A stretch of DNA of 11,548 nt from CAYTES01 sp964436935 (GTDB taxonomy: Bacteria; Patescibacteriota; Gracilibacteria; UBA1369; UBA12473): NCBI GenBank assembly GCA_964436935.1, contig CAYTES010000048.1, positions 1-11,548 on the forward strand, given 5' to 3'. The notes under the pieces were generated by a model, which saw only the letters and a program-made list of their open reading frames with translations, was not told the origin of the DNA and made no database searches. A program made the translations under genes and the position numbers. Shown here one piece after another: positions 1 through 7,831 of the stretch. The first letter of the stretch is position 1. Every line of letters begins with the position of its first letter.

Positions 1-198
1 GCTTTATTTCCACTTCCAAAATCCCTACTGGTGCTTTTGAGGGCTGAATGCAGGTCTTTTTTCATTTATTGATTATATAATATTTATGGTGAAATAGCAA
101 TAATGGAGAGGGGTTGGGTGGCACACCTGGTTCCCTAAAAATTGCTTTTCACCCAAAAAAGGAATATAGTGTCATGAGATATCCATTGATCCCCGAGC
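1..198. other. Non-coding region upstream of the EAL gene
   Basis: I see no convincing gene here. The frame of the next gene is closed by a TGA at 187-189, so that gene cannot extend upstream of 199. The stretch contains an AT-rich patch with TATAAT at 76-81 that lacks a good -35 partner, and a 7-bp inverted repeat (114-120 with 150-156) with a long loop that is not convincing as a terminator. The best regulatory element is the promoter listed at 142-170. Confidence 0.5.
142..170 (+). promoter_or_regulatory. Probable sigma-70-type promoter of the EAL gene
   Basis: A weak -35 (TTGCTT, 142-147) and a good -10 (TATAGT, 165-170) are separated by 17 bp. Transcription would start near 177, giving a leader of about 22 nt before the ATG at 199. 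The same short-leader geometry recurs at the promoters ahead of 1277 and 6833, which supports the call. The -35 matches consensus at only 3 of 6 positions. Confidence 0.45.
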
Positions 199-1185
199 AT
201 GGCATCAGAGGTCGATCTTCAAACGGTTTACATTGAAACCCTGCTGAAGGGAAAGGAGATGCCTTTGCGAGACTCGGACTCTTTTCGACATGTATTGGCT
301 CAATGCATTGCCCCGGTGCATGAGAGGGTGGAGCCTTATTTGATTCGCCACGCCGTAGCCAATCTCACCGAGGAGGCGGCAGGGGATATGGTTGATGAAC
401 TTTTGTCGGGACACTCGGGCCACGTGCTTCCTTCGGTTCAGCCTTATCGGAGCTTATTTTCTTCAGATTCCATTTTGCGAGAAGGCTCACCGCAAGCCAC
501 GGATCCTCTATTTATAGGATTTGAAGCCACGGCGCGAGGTTTGCTGCAGGATGGACGAGTCGCTGAAGCCGGGAAACTCTTTTGGACCAATCGGCGTCGT
601 CATGATGAGTTGGATTTGGCCGTTACCGAAGGAGCTATACGATTGGGGAAGGCACTGAACGGCTTGCGAGCGGATAATCCTTTGAGTGTTTCCACCAATG
701 CCACCTCCGCATTACTCAACCGAAACGATTTTGCCAGCAAGATTCTGCGCCTGCTTGAGGGGCTCGATTTTGACCCTAATCATTTGGTGGTTGAAATCTT
801 GGAAGACAATGATTTTACGGTAAATGCACAGGAGCAGTTTTCTCAGTTGAAAATACTCGTACAAGAGGGAGTTCGTCTTTCCATGGATGATTTGGGACGA
901 AAAAAATCACTTCAAAATTTAAAAATAATGTCGGAACAAACGATCCCCGTGGCGGAAGTGAAATTCGACGGCGAAGATACGGCTCAGATGAAAGATAGAA
1001 GCCATTGGAGCCATATTGATGAGCTGTTGCATTATTCTCAAAAGGCGGGAGCGACAACCGTGGTGTGGGAAGGGTATTGGAAAGGCGTTGAAAGTTCCAT
1101 GCTGGAGGCGGTGCGGGAATACCACCTGGAATCTTCGGTGGGGCAACAATGGGATAGCCCGCTTTTTGAAGGCACGATTGTGTGA
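199..1185 (+). CDS. Divergent EAL-domain protein (cyclic-di-GMP phosphodiesterase-like)
   Basis: This 328-aa protein has about 100 N-terminal residues I cannot assign, then a divergent EAL domain (about 100-328). EAL proteins hydrolyse cyclic-di-GMP to pGpG using metals, or bind it as sensors. Visible landmarks in family order are GFEAT at 107-111 (the EAL motif as E-A-T, catalytic Glu109 kept), Asn167, Glu199 in VVEILED, Asp230-Asp231 in MDDLG, Lys255 in VKFDG, Glu291 in WEGYW and a Gln at 316-317. Most metal- and substrate-binding positions are thus present. However, the loop after the Asp pair, normally DDFGTGYSS-like, is DDLGRKKSL, so dimerisation or activity may be altered and the protein could be a binder. 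No signal peptide or membrane segment is seen, so it is probably cytoplasmic. ATG 199 is the first start after an in-frame stop. It has no Shine-Dalgarno. The next gene has its own promoter. Confidence 0.72.
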   Translation: MASEVDLQTVYIETLLKGKEMPLRDSDSFRHVLAQCIAPVHERVEPYLIRHAVANLTEEAAGDMVDELLSGHSGHVLPSVQPYRSLFSSDSILREGSPQATDPLFIGFEATARGLLQDGRVAEAGKLFWTNRRRHDELDLAVTEGAIRLGKALNGLRADNPLSVSTNATSALLNRNDFASKILRLLEGLDFDPNHLVVEILEDNDFTVNAQEQFSQLKILVQEGVRLSMDDLGRKKSLQNLKIMSEQTIPVAEVKFDGEDTAQMKDRSHWSHIDELLHYSQKAGATTVVWEGYWKGVESSMLEAVREYHLESSVGQQWDSPLFEGTIV

Positions 1186-1219
1186 TTTGAAGGATTAAGA
1201 GCCTCCCCCTATTTGACGA

Positions 1220-1249
1220 TTGACAAATAAGTTGTATTTAAGTTATTAT
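1220..1249 (+). promoter_or_regulatory. Promoter of the three-gene FtsK unit
   Basis: A perfect -35 hexamer (TTGACA, 1220-1225) lies 18 bp from a -10 TATTAT (1244-1249). The predicted start near 1256 leaves a leader of about 21 nt before ATG 1277. This makes an upstream TTG start at 1220 unlikely, since that codon is part of the -35 box. Confidence 0.65.
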
Positions 1250-1276
1250 TTAATTGAGATATTAATTTTTGAATAC

Positions 1277-1999
1277 ATGAAACATTCGCGCAGTATACCA
1301 ATCGTTTACGAAGTAGCATCTGCCCGGGAATTTTTGCAAAAAAATACCAAAATTTTTGGTGATTTCTTGGAAGAGCATCAAAGTCAAATCAGCGAAATAA
1401 AGAGGCTGGATGCGAATGCTAAAGAATCCTATAAAAAAAATGTTGCTTCCGCTTTGATGGGACTTGAATACGATCCGCCAGCCGGTGAAATCGCGCATCA
1501 AATGATTTACGGAACCATTGAGACTTGTCAGGATTCCTACGATAAATATTTGAAAGATTCTTCCAAAAAAATGGAGCAAGAGGCAATGAAAAAAATAGCA
1601 TCCAATGTGGAGTCCTATAAAAATGATGCCACGGATTTTCTTGAAGGAGAAAAAATAGACCCCCCTGCTTCCGTTGCAAAATATTTTTTTACCATGGATC
1701 AATTGGGATGTGAACCAACCACATTTACCGATCATACGATTGAGTACAATATCAACGAGATTTTGGAGTCCATGGCCGAAAGCAAAGGGGATGATAAAGA
1801 GGTCATGCGAGTGGAAGAATCCGGTGCGAAGCCGGATATCGAGCAATTTTTTGCGGACACTTTGACCAAACTGACGCCTTGGCTAGAAAGAAGAGTGGGC
1901 AATGATATTGAAAAAGAATATGGTAATAAAGGACAAGAATTTGAGTCAAAGGAAAAACCTGTCCTACAAAAAGTGTCAGCCGTATTGTCGCCGGGTTAA
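1277..1999 (+). CDS. Unrecognised helical protein with an internal DPPA repeat
   Basis: I do not recognise this 240-aa protein. It is rich in Lys, Glu and Asp, has no signal peptide or membrane segment, and looks mostly alpha-helical and cytoplasmic. It contains an internal duplication with an offset of about 62 residues. ESYK at 50-53 recurs at 112-115, DPPA at 66-69 recurs at 128-131, and each copy is followed 14-15 residues later by a Cys (84 and 145). The last 70 residues are charged and low in hydrophobics. The start was placed at ATG 1277, not the upstream TTG 1220, because 1220 falls inside a -35 box. It is the first gene of a unit with a 260-aa unknown (9-nt gap) and the triple-FtsK ATPase, so a role as accessory or substrate of that ATPase is an inference from context. 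It shows no WXG motif, so I do not call it a type VII secretion substrate. Confidence 0.75.
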   Translation: MKHSRSIPIVYEVASAREFLQKNTKIFGDFLEEHQSQISEIKRLDANAKESYKKNVASALMGLEYDPPAGEIAHQMIYGTIETCQDSYDKYLKDSSKKMEQEAMKKIASNVESYKNDATDFLEGEKIDPPASVAKYFFTMDQLGCEPTTFTDHTIEYNINEILESMAESKGDDKEVMRVEESGAKPDIEQFFADTLTKLTPWLERRVGNDIEKEYGNKGQEFESKEKPVLQKVSAVLSPG

Positions 2000-2008
2000 T
2001 AAAAAAAG

Positions 2009-2791
2009 ATGGAAACTTTTACGCCGTCTACTCCATTTGTGGAACGACCCAGTAAACTGGTGTTGATTCCTTCAGAAGATGTTTTAGATAAAAAAGACGA
2101 AGTTTTATCGGATATTGAACATGCAATTCATAGCATTGCTGAAAGCAATTTGCCTCTTGAAGAAATACAATCTCGTGTTGCCGAAATTCTTGAGGCCAAT
2201 TATCGAGAAATGAATCACGCGGAAGTGGCGGATGGCATAATACACAATAATATTCGACCTTTTGAGAACTATTTGGCGCAGCGCGATGAACAATGGAAAA
2301 AGGAGTCCTTTGAGTCGGTGAAGGCGGTTTATATGGACGATTTAAGAAAGGAAATCAATGATTTTATTTCTCAGATGAATGTAAAAACATTGGTGGGTAC
2401 CTACTGTTACGAAATTCCGGAGGGCGGGCTTTATTTGAAATGTGACGAAAATGCCACTTCATCAAATGATTTGAATCATGGGGTGGAGATTAAGCTTTCC
2501 TATCAAGTAAGAGCAAAATTAATGACGCCGGACAATGCCACGCATTCCGTTGAGCAGGAAACGGTGGGGCTGGATGGTTTGCTACCTGAAATCGATCATA
2601 TGATATCAAGATTAACCGAAAGTAAAATTTCAGACCGATTGGGAATAAAACACTTTCATGAGATTTTGGCATTTGAAGCGGGAGAACATCTACCGGCACA
2701 AGCACCGCTAAAAGCGATCGGCGCACAATCGGGTAGCAATCAAGCTTCTCCATCGCGGCACGATATGAATCCAGAGCAAGAAGCGCCCTAA
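2009..2791 (+). CDS. Unrecognised soluble protein, second gene of the FtsK unit
   Basis: This 260-aa protein has no family I recognise. Residues 20-130 look like long amphipathic helices rich in Glu and Ala. Residues about 130-200 look beta-rich (VGTYCYEIPEGGLYLKC, then VEIKLSYQVRAKL). The last 35 residues are polar and low-complexity, probably disordered. There is no signal peptide or membrane segment, so a cytoplasmic location is likely. It starts 9 nt after the stop of the preceding gene, with only an A-rich stretch upstream, and ends 13 nt before the TTG start of the triple-FtsK gene. It is therefore almost certainly co-transcribed with both. Any functional role, such as a partner or regulator of the ATPase, is inferred only from this linkage. 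Base composition is AT-rich like the two flanking genes and unlike the genes outside the unit. Confidence 0.75.
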   Translation: METFTPSTPFVERPSKLVLIPSEDVLDKKDEVLSDIEHAIHSIAESNLPLEEIQSRVAEILEANYREMNHAEVADGIIHNNIRPFENYLAQRDEQWKKESFESVKAVYMDDLRKEINDFISQMNVKTLVGTYCYEIPEGGLYLKCDENATSSNDLNHGVEIKLSYQVRAKLMTPDNATHSVEQETVGLDGLLPEIDHMISRLTESKISDRLGIKHFHEILAFEAGEHLPAQAPLKAIGAQSGSNQASPSRHDMNPEQEAP

Positions 2792-2804
2792 TGTGGTAGG
2801 ATAG

Positions 2805-5800
2805 TTGCAAAATATTTTATCCGGCTCAATGCCTTTACAAAAAATAAAAAACGAAGAGGATGAGGAAATAAATTTACTCAAACAGATTTTTCTTCCCAAT
2901 CTTCAGTTTGCTTCTTATTTTGCGATCATTCAGGTTTTATTCGTCATTTTTGGCCTCATCGTTTTTGTCGTTGATTTTTGGAATAACTTTAAGGATCAAT
3001 TATTTCTTTTCTTTTTATTGGCGATGATCAGTTCTTATTTAATACCTTTTAGTTATTTTTTAAGAAAAAAACTGTTTCCGAAAAATAGTATTGGATTGTT
3101 TTTTGAAATTATGCTCAATGGGATCGCAATTTCATTTTTTTTATTTTCTGTTTTTACTTTTTCTGAAGCAAGTAAAATTGGGAATAGCGGTGTTTATTTG
3201 CCGGAGTACAAAATCATTTTTATTTTGACTTTTCTTTTTAGTTTCAACAAATATGCTTACATTAAACTGCTTTGTGGGCTAGCCCTCTTTTTCGATTTCA
3301 TAAAGAGGCTGGATAAATTGTATAGCCTCATTAAGAAGATTGAAAAATTTGATAACGCGAATCCGACCGTTAAAAAACTGCTTATCAAATATAAACTCAA
3401 TGATCTTTTGTGGAAAAAGAAGTTAATGGATAAGCATGCGTATCGGTTGCCAAAAACCATTGAAATAATTTATAGAACTTTAATTGAACTGAATATTATT
3501 TCCGGTATTTCATTGATTAAACCGAACAATAGAATTTATCATGAAAAGAATTATGAACGGGATCGGGAAAAAGTTTTAAATTTTGTGGAAATCCGTCAGA
3601 AAGATTTAAAAGTGGAGTGCTATTTTAGCTGTGAGGGCAATCTGGCAATGGAAAATATTGATAGCAACGCGTTCAAATCCAGAATTATGGAATACGCCAA
3701 AGATTATGGAATAAATTTAAGAGCGGTGCATGTGGATAAAGAGGCACAAAAGGTAGTTTTTTACCTTTTACCCCACTATGTGGAGTTGCCTGTTGAACTA
3801 TTGGAAATATTGCAATCCATCGATATGGCATTTGCGAAAATGCAAATAAAAAATTTTGAAGGTGATTTCCCGGAAGTGAATGATGTACAAATTTTAGATC
3901 AAGAAAAAGATACAATATATGCGGTTAAAATAAGATATCAATTACCAAAAGGACTGAGTCAATCCACTATTATTGATCAGGTGAATAAATTCACTTTGCA
4001 GTCTTATGTGCGTAAGAAAATCTATACATTGGCAAAAAATCCGGCAGCGGACTTTTTGGATATTTATATAGAAGTTTACAAAAAGGATTTCAGTCATTTA
4101 AATTACAAAGATTTGGAACAGGGCAGTGATTTGAGATTGCCTATTGGTTATGATTTGGTGACACGTAAAACACTTTTTGCCAATCTTACCACGGTCGATA
4201 TGCAAAAAAGCGATCATGGACTTACTCCGCATTTATTGGTTGCCGGAGCGACACATAGCGGAAAATCGGTTTGGGCGAAACAAATCATTTTACAACTCAT
4301 GCGAACGCTGACACCCGATCAAGTGCGTTTGATTTTAGTTGATCCCAAAAAAGTAACTTTTTCAAAATTCGCAGAGAGCCCCTATTTACTCAGTCCCATT
4401 ATGACAAGGTTGAATAGCCTGAAAGATTTTTTTGATCTCAATTTACAAGTTATCGAAGAACGTTATAAACAGTTTATGGATAAAAAAGTTGAAAATATTC
4501 AAGAGTTTAATGCGCTCAATAAAGGAGGAACCGATGATAACGTTCAGATGCCTTACATTATTTTAATCATCGACGAGTTTGCGGATAGCATTGATGCTCA
4601 AAAATATCGCGACCGAGAATCCATCATTAAAGGGTTAAAACGCATTGGACAAATGGGGCGTGCCGCAGGTTTTCACATGATCCTTTTAACGCAGCGTGCT
4701 ACAAGTCAAAACATTGATGGTGAAATAAAAGCCAATATTGCGGGGAAAATTGCCTTTAAAGTCACTTCCGAAACGGATTCGTACTTCATTTTGGGAGAAA
4801 AGGGCGCCGAAGCCCTGCATCATCCGGGAGAAGCTTTGGCCAATTTGGGGGATGATTTGATCACTGAGTTTCAAGCTCCCAATGTAAGTGACGAGGATGT
4901 TTTTGAAGCCATGGATACGGCGCAAAAAAAATGGAGTAATAAATTTATCGTAGACGAGAGGTATCAAGCATTAGCAGTGGAAGATAAAATCACAATAGAA
5001 ACCATTACTTTTAAAGACTTGAGAAAAGGTGAAGGGATGGAAATACCTTTTGGGTATAATTTGGATAAACGAAAAACGGTCTATCTCAGACTAAATAATG
5101 AACATAGAGCGGATGAAGTCGAGTCCCACATTCCATTGACCCCCCATATTCTCGTGGCAGGGGGTACCGGAAGCGGAAAAACGGTTTTTGCCCGCCAACT
5201 GATCTTCAATGCAATCAGTCAAAATAGTGCCGAAGAGTTAAAATTGCTTATATTGGATCCGAAAGCTGTGAGTTTCAGTGTCTTTGAAGAAAGCGAGCAT
5301 TTGGTGTGCCCCATCATTACTGAAAATTTTTTATTAAAGCAGGTTTTGGAAGAATTGATAAAGTTGACGGAAGAAAGGTATGCGCTTTTTAGCAAAGCGG
5401 GCGTGAAAGATATTTATGAATACAATCATGCGTTAAATGCGGTTGAACAAAAACTTTATAAATTAGTGGTCGTGGTTGATGAATTTGCCGATATTTTAGA
5501 TTTTCATGAGTATAAAGAACGAAACGATGTCATTAAGCTTTTAAAGCGGCTTGGACAAATGGCCAGAGCGGCAGGGATTCACATGATATTGATTACCCAA
5601 CGTGCCACCACCTCCAACATTGACGGTGAAATTAGGGCGAATATTGCGGGACGAATCATTTTTAAAACTACCACGGAAGCCGACTCGTATTATGCAATTG
5701 GAGAAAGTGGTGCGGAAAAACTGGAATATCCCGGCCATGGAATCGCAAAATTGGAAGAGGGGAAATTGATTCATTTTATTTGTCCCAATTTAAGTGATGA

Positions 5801-6749
5801 GGAGGTGAAAATTGAAATCAAAAAAATGGCGGAGCAAAAAAAGGATAGAAATTCTGTGGTTTTTGATCAGCGATTTTTAAATATTCTTGTGCATCAAAAG
5901 GACCAGGAAAAAACATTGGAAAATCGGAAAAATCTAAGCATGGCAGATCTTGAAAAAGGGATAAAGTTGCGTGTGCCGCTGGGTATTAATTTGAATACGA
6001 TAAAGACCGAATTTTTGAATTTCAATGATATTCATTTGGAAGAAGGAGAAGAAGTTATTCCGCATCTTATGGTCGCTGGGGGTACAAATTCGGGTAAATC
6101 CATGTGGGCTAAAATGCTCATATGTAATTTGATAAAACAAAATGATTCAAGCCATTTAAAGCTGATTATTGTGGATCCAAAAGGGGTAACTTTTAAGAAA
6201 TTCGAAAACAGTCATCATTTATTGGAACCAATCATAACCGAGCCCGAGAAACTTAAATCTTTACTTGAGAAAACACTTGAAACCGTCAAAGAGCGGTATA
6301 AACTTTTTGAGCAATATGGTGTGGAAAATATAGTGGAATACAAAAAATTATCTCTAAATAAGCCGGACGTCCCTTATCTTTTCATCATCATGGATGAGTT
6401 CGCGGACATGATGGATCGGAACGATTATAAAACGCGTGATCAATTGGAGAATATGCTTAAAAGGTTGAGCCAAATGGCAAGAGCCGCGGGAGTTCATATG
6501 GTTTTTATAACCCAAAGAGCAACGTCCCAAACCATAAGTGGTGAATTGAAAGCCAATATAGCGGGTAAAATTGCATTTAAAACCAATACGGAAAGTGATT
6601 CCTATTTTATTTTAGAAAGCAATGGAGCGGAAAGGCTGGGTGGCTTTGGTCATGGACTGGCAAGACTGGGTTTTGATAGGCTGGTGGAATTTCAGGCGCC
6701 CAATATTAAACCGGAGGATATCGAAGAACTGATAAAAACGGCGGCTTGA
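2805..6749 (+). CDS. Membrane-anchored ATPase with three tandem FtsK/SpoIIIE motor domains
   Basis: This 1314-aa protein has about four membrane segments (36-58, 65-87, 97-120, 135-165), a cytoplasmic linker (about 170-430) and three FtsK-like RecA-type ATPase domains. Walker A motifs are GATHSGKS (481-488), GGTGSGKT (786-793) and GGTNSGKS (1092-1099). Walker B Asp-Glu pairs, each in DEFAD, are at 590-591, 892-893 and 1197-1198. Each is followed by the FtsK signature (GQM or SQM, RAAG, HM, TQRAT). A DL..G..L..P.G..L lead-in recurs near 436, 738 and 1048, so the unit is about 305 residues. FtsK normally has one motor domain and assembles as a hexamer. Three fused motors recall EssC/EccC of type VII secretion, but here all three look intact, there is no FHA domain, and the sequences are closer to FtsK. 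No C-terminal gamma (DNA-reading) domain is evident. The start is TTG 2805 with AGGA four nt upstream; ATG 2829 is the alternative. The substrate is unknown. Confidence 0.9.
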   Translation: MQNILSGSMPLQKIKNEEDEEINLLKQIFLPNLQFASYFAIIQVLFVIFGLIVFVVDFWNNFKDQLFLFFLLAMISSYLIPFSYFLRKKLFPKNSIGLFFEIMLNGIAISFFLFSVFTFSEASKIGNSGVYLPEYKIIFILTFLFSFNKYAYIKLLCGLALFFDFIKRLDKLYSLIKKIEKFDNANPTVKKLLIKYKLNDLLWKKKLMDKHAYRLPKTIEIIYRTLIELNIISGISLIKPNNRIYHEKNYERDREKVLNFVEIRQKDLKVECYFSCEGNLAMENIDSNAFKSRIMEYAKDYGINLRAVHVDKEAQKVVFYLLPHYVELPVELLEILQSIDMAFAKMQIKNFEGDFPEVNDVQILDQEKDTIYAVKIRYQLPKGLSQSTIIDQVNKFTLQSYVRKKIYTLAKNPAADFLDIYIEVYKKDFSHLNYKDLEQGSDLRLPIGYDLVTRKTLFANLTTVDMQKSDHGLTPHLLVAGATHSGKSVWAKQIILQLMRTLTPDQVRLILVDPKKVTFSKFAESPYLLSPIMTRLNSLKDFFDLNLQVIEERYKQFMDKKVENIQEFNALNKGGTDDNVQMPYIILIIDEFADSIDAQKYRDRESIIKGLKRIGQMGRAAGFHMILLTQRATSQNIDGEIKANIAGKIAFKVTSETDSYFILGEKGAEALHHPGEALANLGDDLITEFQAPNVSDEDVFEAMDTAQKKWSNKFIVDERYQALAVEDKITIETITFKDLRKGEGMEIPFGYNLDKRKTVYLRLNNEHRADEVESHIPLTPHILVAGGTGSGKTVFARQLIFNAISQNSAEELKLLILDPKAVSFSVFEESEHLVCPIITENFLLKQVLEELIKLTEERYALFSKAGVKDIYEYNHALNAVEQKLYKLVVVVDEFADILDFHEYKERNDVIKLLKRLGQMARAAGIHMILITQRATTSNIDGEIRANIAGRIIFKTTTEADSYYAIGESGAEKLEYPGHGIAKLEEGKLIHFICPNLSDEEVKIEIKKMAEQKKDRNSVVFDQRFLNILVHQKDQEKTLENRKNLSMADLEKGIKLRVPLGINLNTIKTEFLNFNDIHLEEGEEVIPHLMVAGGTNSGKSMWAKMLICNLIKQNDSSHLKLIIVDPKGVTFKKFENSHHLLEPIITEPEKLKSLLEKTLETVKERYKLFEQYGVENIVEYKKLSLNKPDVPYLFIIMDEFADMMDRNDYKTRDQLENMLKRLSQMARAAGVHMVFITQRATSQTISGELKANIAGKIAFKTNTESDSYFILESNGAERLGGFGHGLARLGFDRLVEFQAPNIKPEDIEELIKTAA

Positions 6750-6776
6750 AATGAATAAGAGTTAATATCTTGAAAT

Positions 6777-6805
6777 TTAACACTCTGAATTTTTAGTGCT
6801 ATGAT
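6777..6805 (+). promoter_or_regulatory. Promoter of the DUF5671-like gene
   Basis: The -35 is TTAACA (6777-6782, 5 of 6) and the -10 is TATGAT (6800-6805, 5 of 6), with a 17-bp spacer. An extended -10 TG sits at 6797-6798. The predicted start near 6812 leaves a leader of about 21 nt before ATG 6833. It lies in the 83-nt gap after the triple-FtsK gene and separates the two transcription units. Confidence 0.65.
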
Positions 6806-6832
6806 GAAAGATGCTCTTCTTAACCCCTTCTT

Positions 6833-7765
6833 ATGAAGACTCACCCTAACACGGCCAAGTCGACACCTTACCAGGTTTTTCTCCATCTCATGATGATGGC
6901 GATGCTCTACGTGAGTGTCATTAGTGTGATCACGTTGATGGTGCAGTACATTGATTTGTTGTTCCCCGATGAGCTGATTGGCTACGGCGGAACCTATGAT
7001 GGAATCCGCTACAGCTCTTCGGCACTTATCGTGGCGTTTTCGGTGTTTTTGCTCACCTCCTGGATGATCCGCAAAGTGTTTAAAGTGCATCCGGAGCAAC
7101 GGGAGATCGGAATTCGGAAATGGTTGATCTATTTGACGTTGTTTGTGTCCGGCATCACGATTGTGGTGGATTTGATTCAATTCGTGAACCGTTTTTATAG
7201 CGGGGAATTAACGACGCCCTTTCTATTGAAGGTACTCACGGTGCTCCTCATCACCGCCGCTACGTTTGGGTATTTTTTGTGGGATTTGAGAGAAAAAGGA
7301 ATTCCGCAAGAGAGGGCCAAAATGCTGGCGAGCGGGGTGTCCGTGTTTTTATTGGTGGTATTGGGCGCGGGATTTGTCATGGCGGGTAGTCCCGGCTATC
7401 AACGCAACGTGAGATTGGATGAAGAGCGTGTGGGTCATTTGCAATCCATTCAATATGAAGTCGTGGAGTACTGGAAAAACAAACAGGTATTGCCTCGGCA
7501 GCTTTCGGATTTGGAACGAGATCTTTCCTATTTTACACTTCCGAGCGATCCGGAAACCGGTGAGTCGTATGAGTACCAAGTGAAGGGAGATCTTGCCTTT
7601 GAAGTGTGTGCCACCTTTAGCGAGGAAAGCCAAAATGGCCTCGGCAATCGCTATCCGGATGCGCTGGGCACAGGAGAGGAGCAGTGGAAACATGAAGCCG
7701 GACGGATCTGTTTCGACCGTACGATTGATCCTGATTTTGTGAAGCCGTATGAGGAGGTGAAGTGA
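6833..7765 (+). CDS. DUF5671-like integral membrane protein with an extracytoplasmic tail
   Basis: This 310-aa protein has about four hydrophobic segments (about 16-43, 62-84, 98-122 and 130-150) and a fifth around 165-186, ending in VMAGSPGYQ. A soluble tail (about 190-310) follows. The membrane part resembles DUF5671 proteins, which are common in Patescibacteria and have no assigned function: the region around VQYIDLLFPDE, then the segment ending YFLWDLRE. The tail contains YFTLPSDPETGESYEYQV, a P.DP.TG..Y.Y pattern seen in the C-terminal domain of pseudopilins and related CPR envelope proteins, and two Cys that could pair if exported. The tail is inferred to be extracytoplasmic. It has its own promoter and no Shine-Dalgarno. 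Composition is richer in GC than the preceding unit. The family call rests on remembered pattern, and the function is unknown. Confidence 0.7.
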   Translation: MKTHPNTAKSTPYQVFLHLMMMAMLYVSVISVITLMVQYIDLLFPDELIGYGGTYDGIRYSSSALIVAFSVFLLTSWMIRKVFKVHPEQREIGIRKWLIYLTLFVSGITIVVDLIQFVNRFYSGELTTPFLLKVLTVLLITAATFGYFLWDLREKGIPQERAKMLASGVSVFLLVVLGAGFVMAGSPGYQRNVRLDEERVGHLQSIQYEVVEYWKNKQVLPRQLSDLERDLSYFTLPSDPETGESYEYQVKGDLAFEVCATFSEESQNGLGNRYPDALGTGEEQWKHEAGRICFDRTIDPDFVKPYEEVK

Positions 7766-7769
7766 CCCA

Positions 7770-7798
7770 TTGCCCCCACCCTCAACTCGCGGTACTCT
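7770..7798 (+). promoter_or_regulatory. Weak candidate promoter before the SLH gene
   Basis: TTGCCC (7770-7775) and TACTCT (7793-7798) are 17 bp apart, but the -10 matches consensus at only 3 of 6 positions. The 66-nt gap is strongly C-rich on this strand. The SLH gene may instead be read through from the DUF5671-like gene. Confidence 0.22.
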
Positions 7799-7831
7799 TG
7801 TGGCAACTGCCCTCACCCTTAAACCCCTCCC

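Noticed and set aside
66..81. TATAAT patch as a promoter for the EAL gene
   Set aside because: No acceptable -35 lies 16-18 bp upstream, and it would give a leader of over 100 nt unlike the other genes here.
114..156. Inverted repeat TTGGGTG / CACCCAA
   Set aside because: A 7-bp stem with a 29-nt loop is weak, and the following A-run is on the wrong strand for a + strand terminator.
1262..1846. 194-codon open frame on the minus strand
   Set aside because: It lies antisense to the 240-aa gene, has no promoter or recognisable domain, and is rich in Phe, Ile and His as expected from reading Lys/Glu-rich sequence backwards.
2805..6749. Identification as EssC/EccC of a type VII secretion system
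   Set aside because: There is no FHA domain, no WXG100 gene nearby and no divergent later motor domains. The motifs are closer to FtsK, so only the three-motor architecture is shared.
6758..6796. Possible terminator after the triple-FtsK gene (AGAGT with ACTCT, then TTTTT)
   Set aside because: The stem is only about 5 bp with mismatches above it, and it overlaps the -35 of a better supported promoter.
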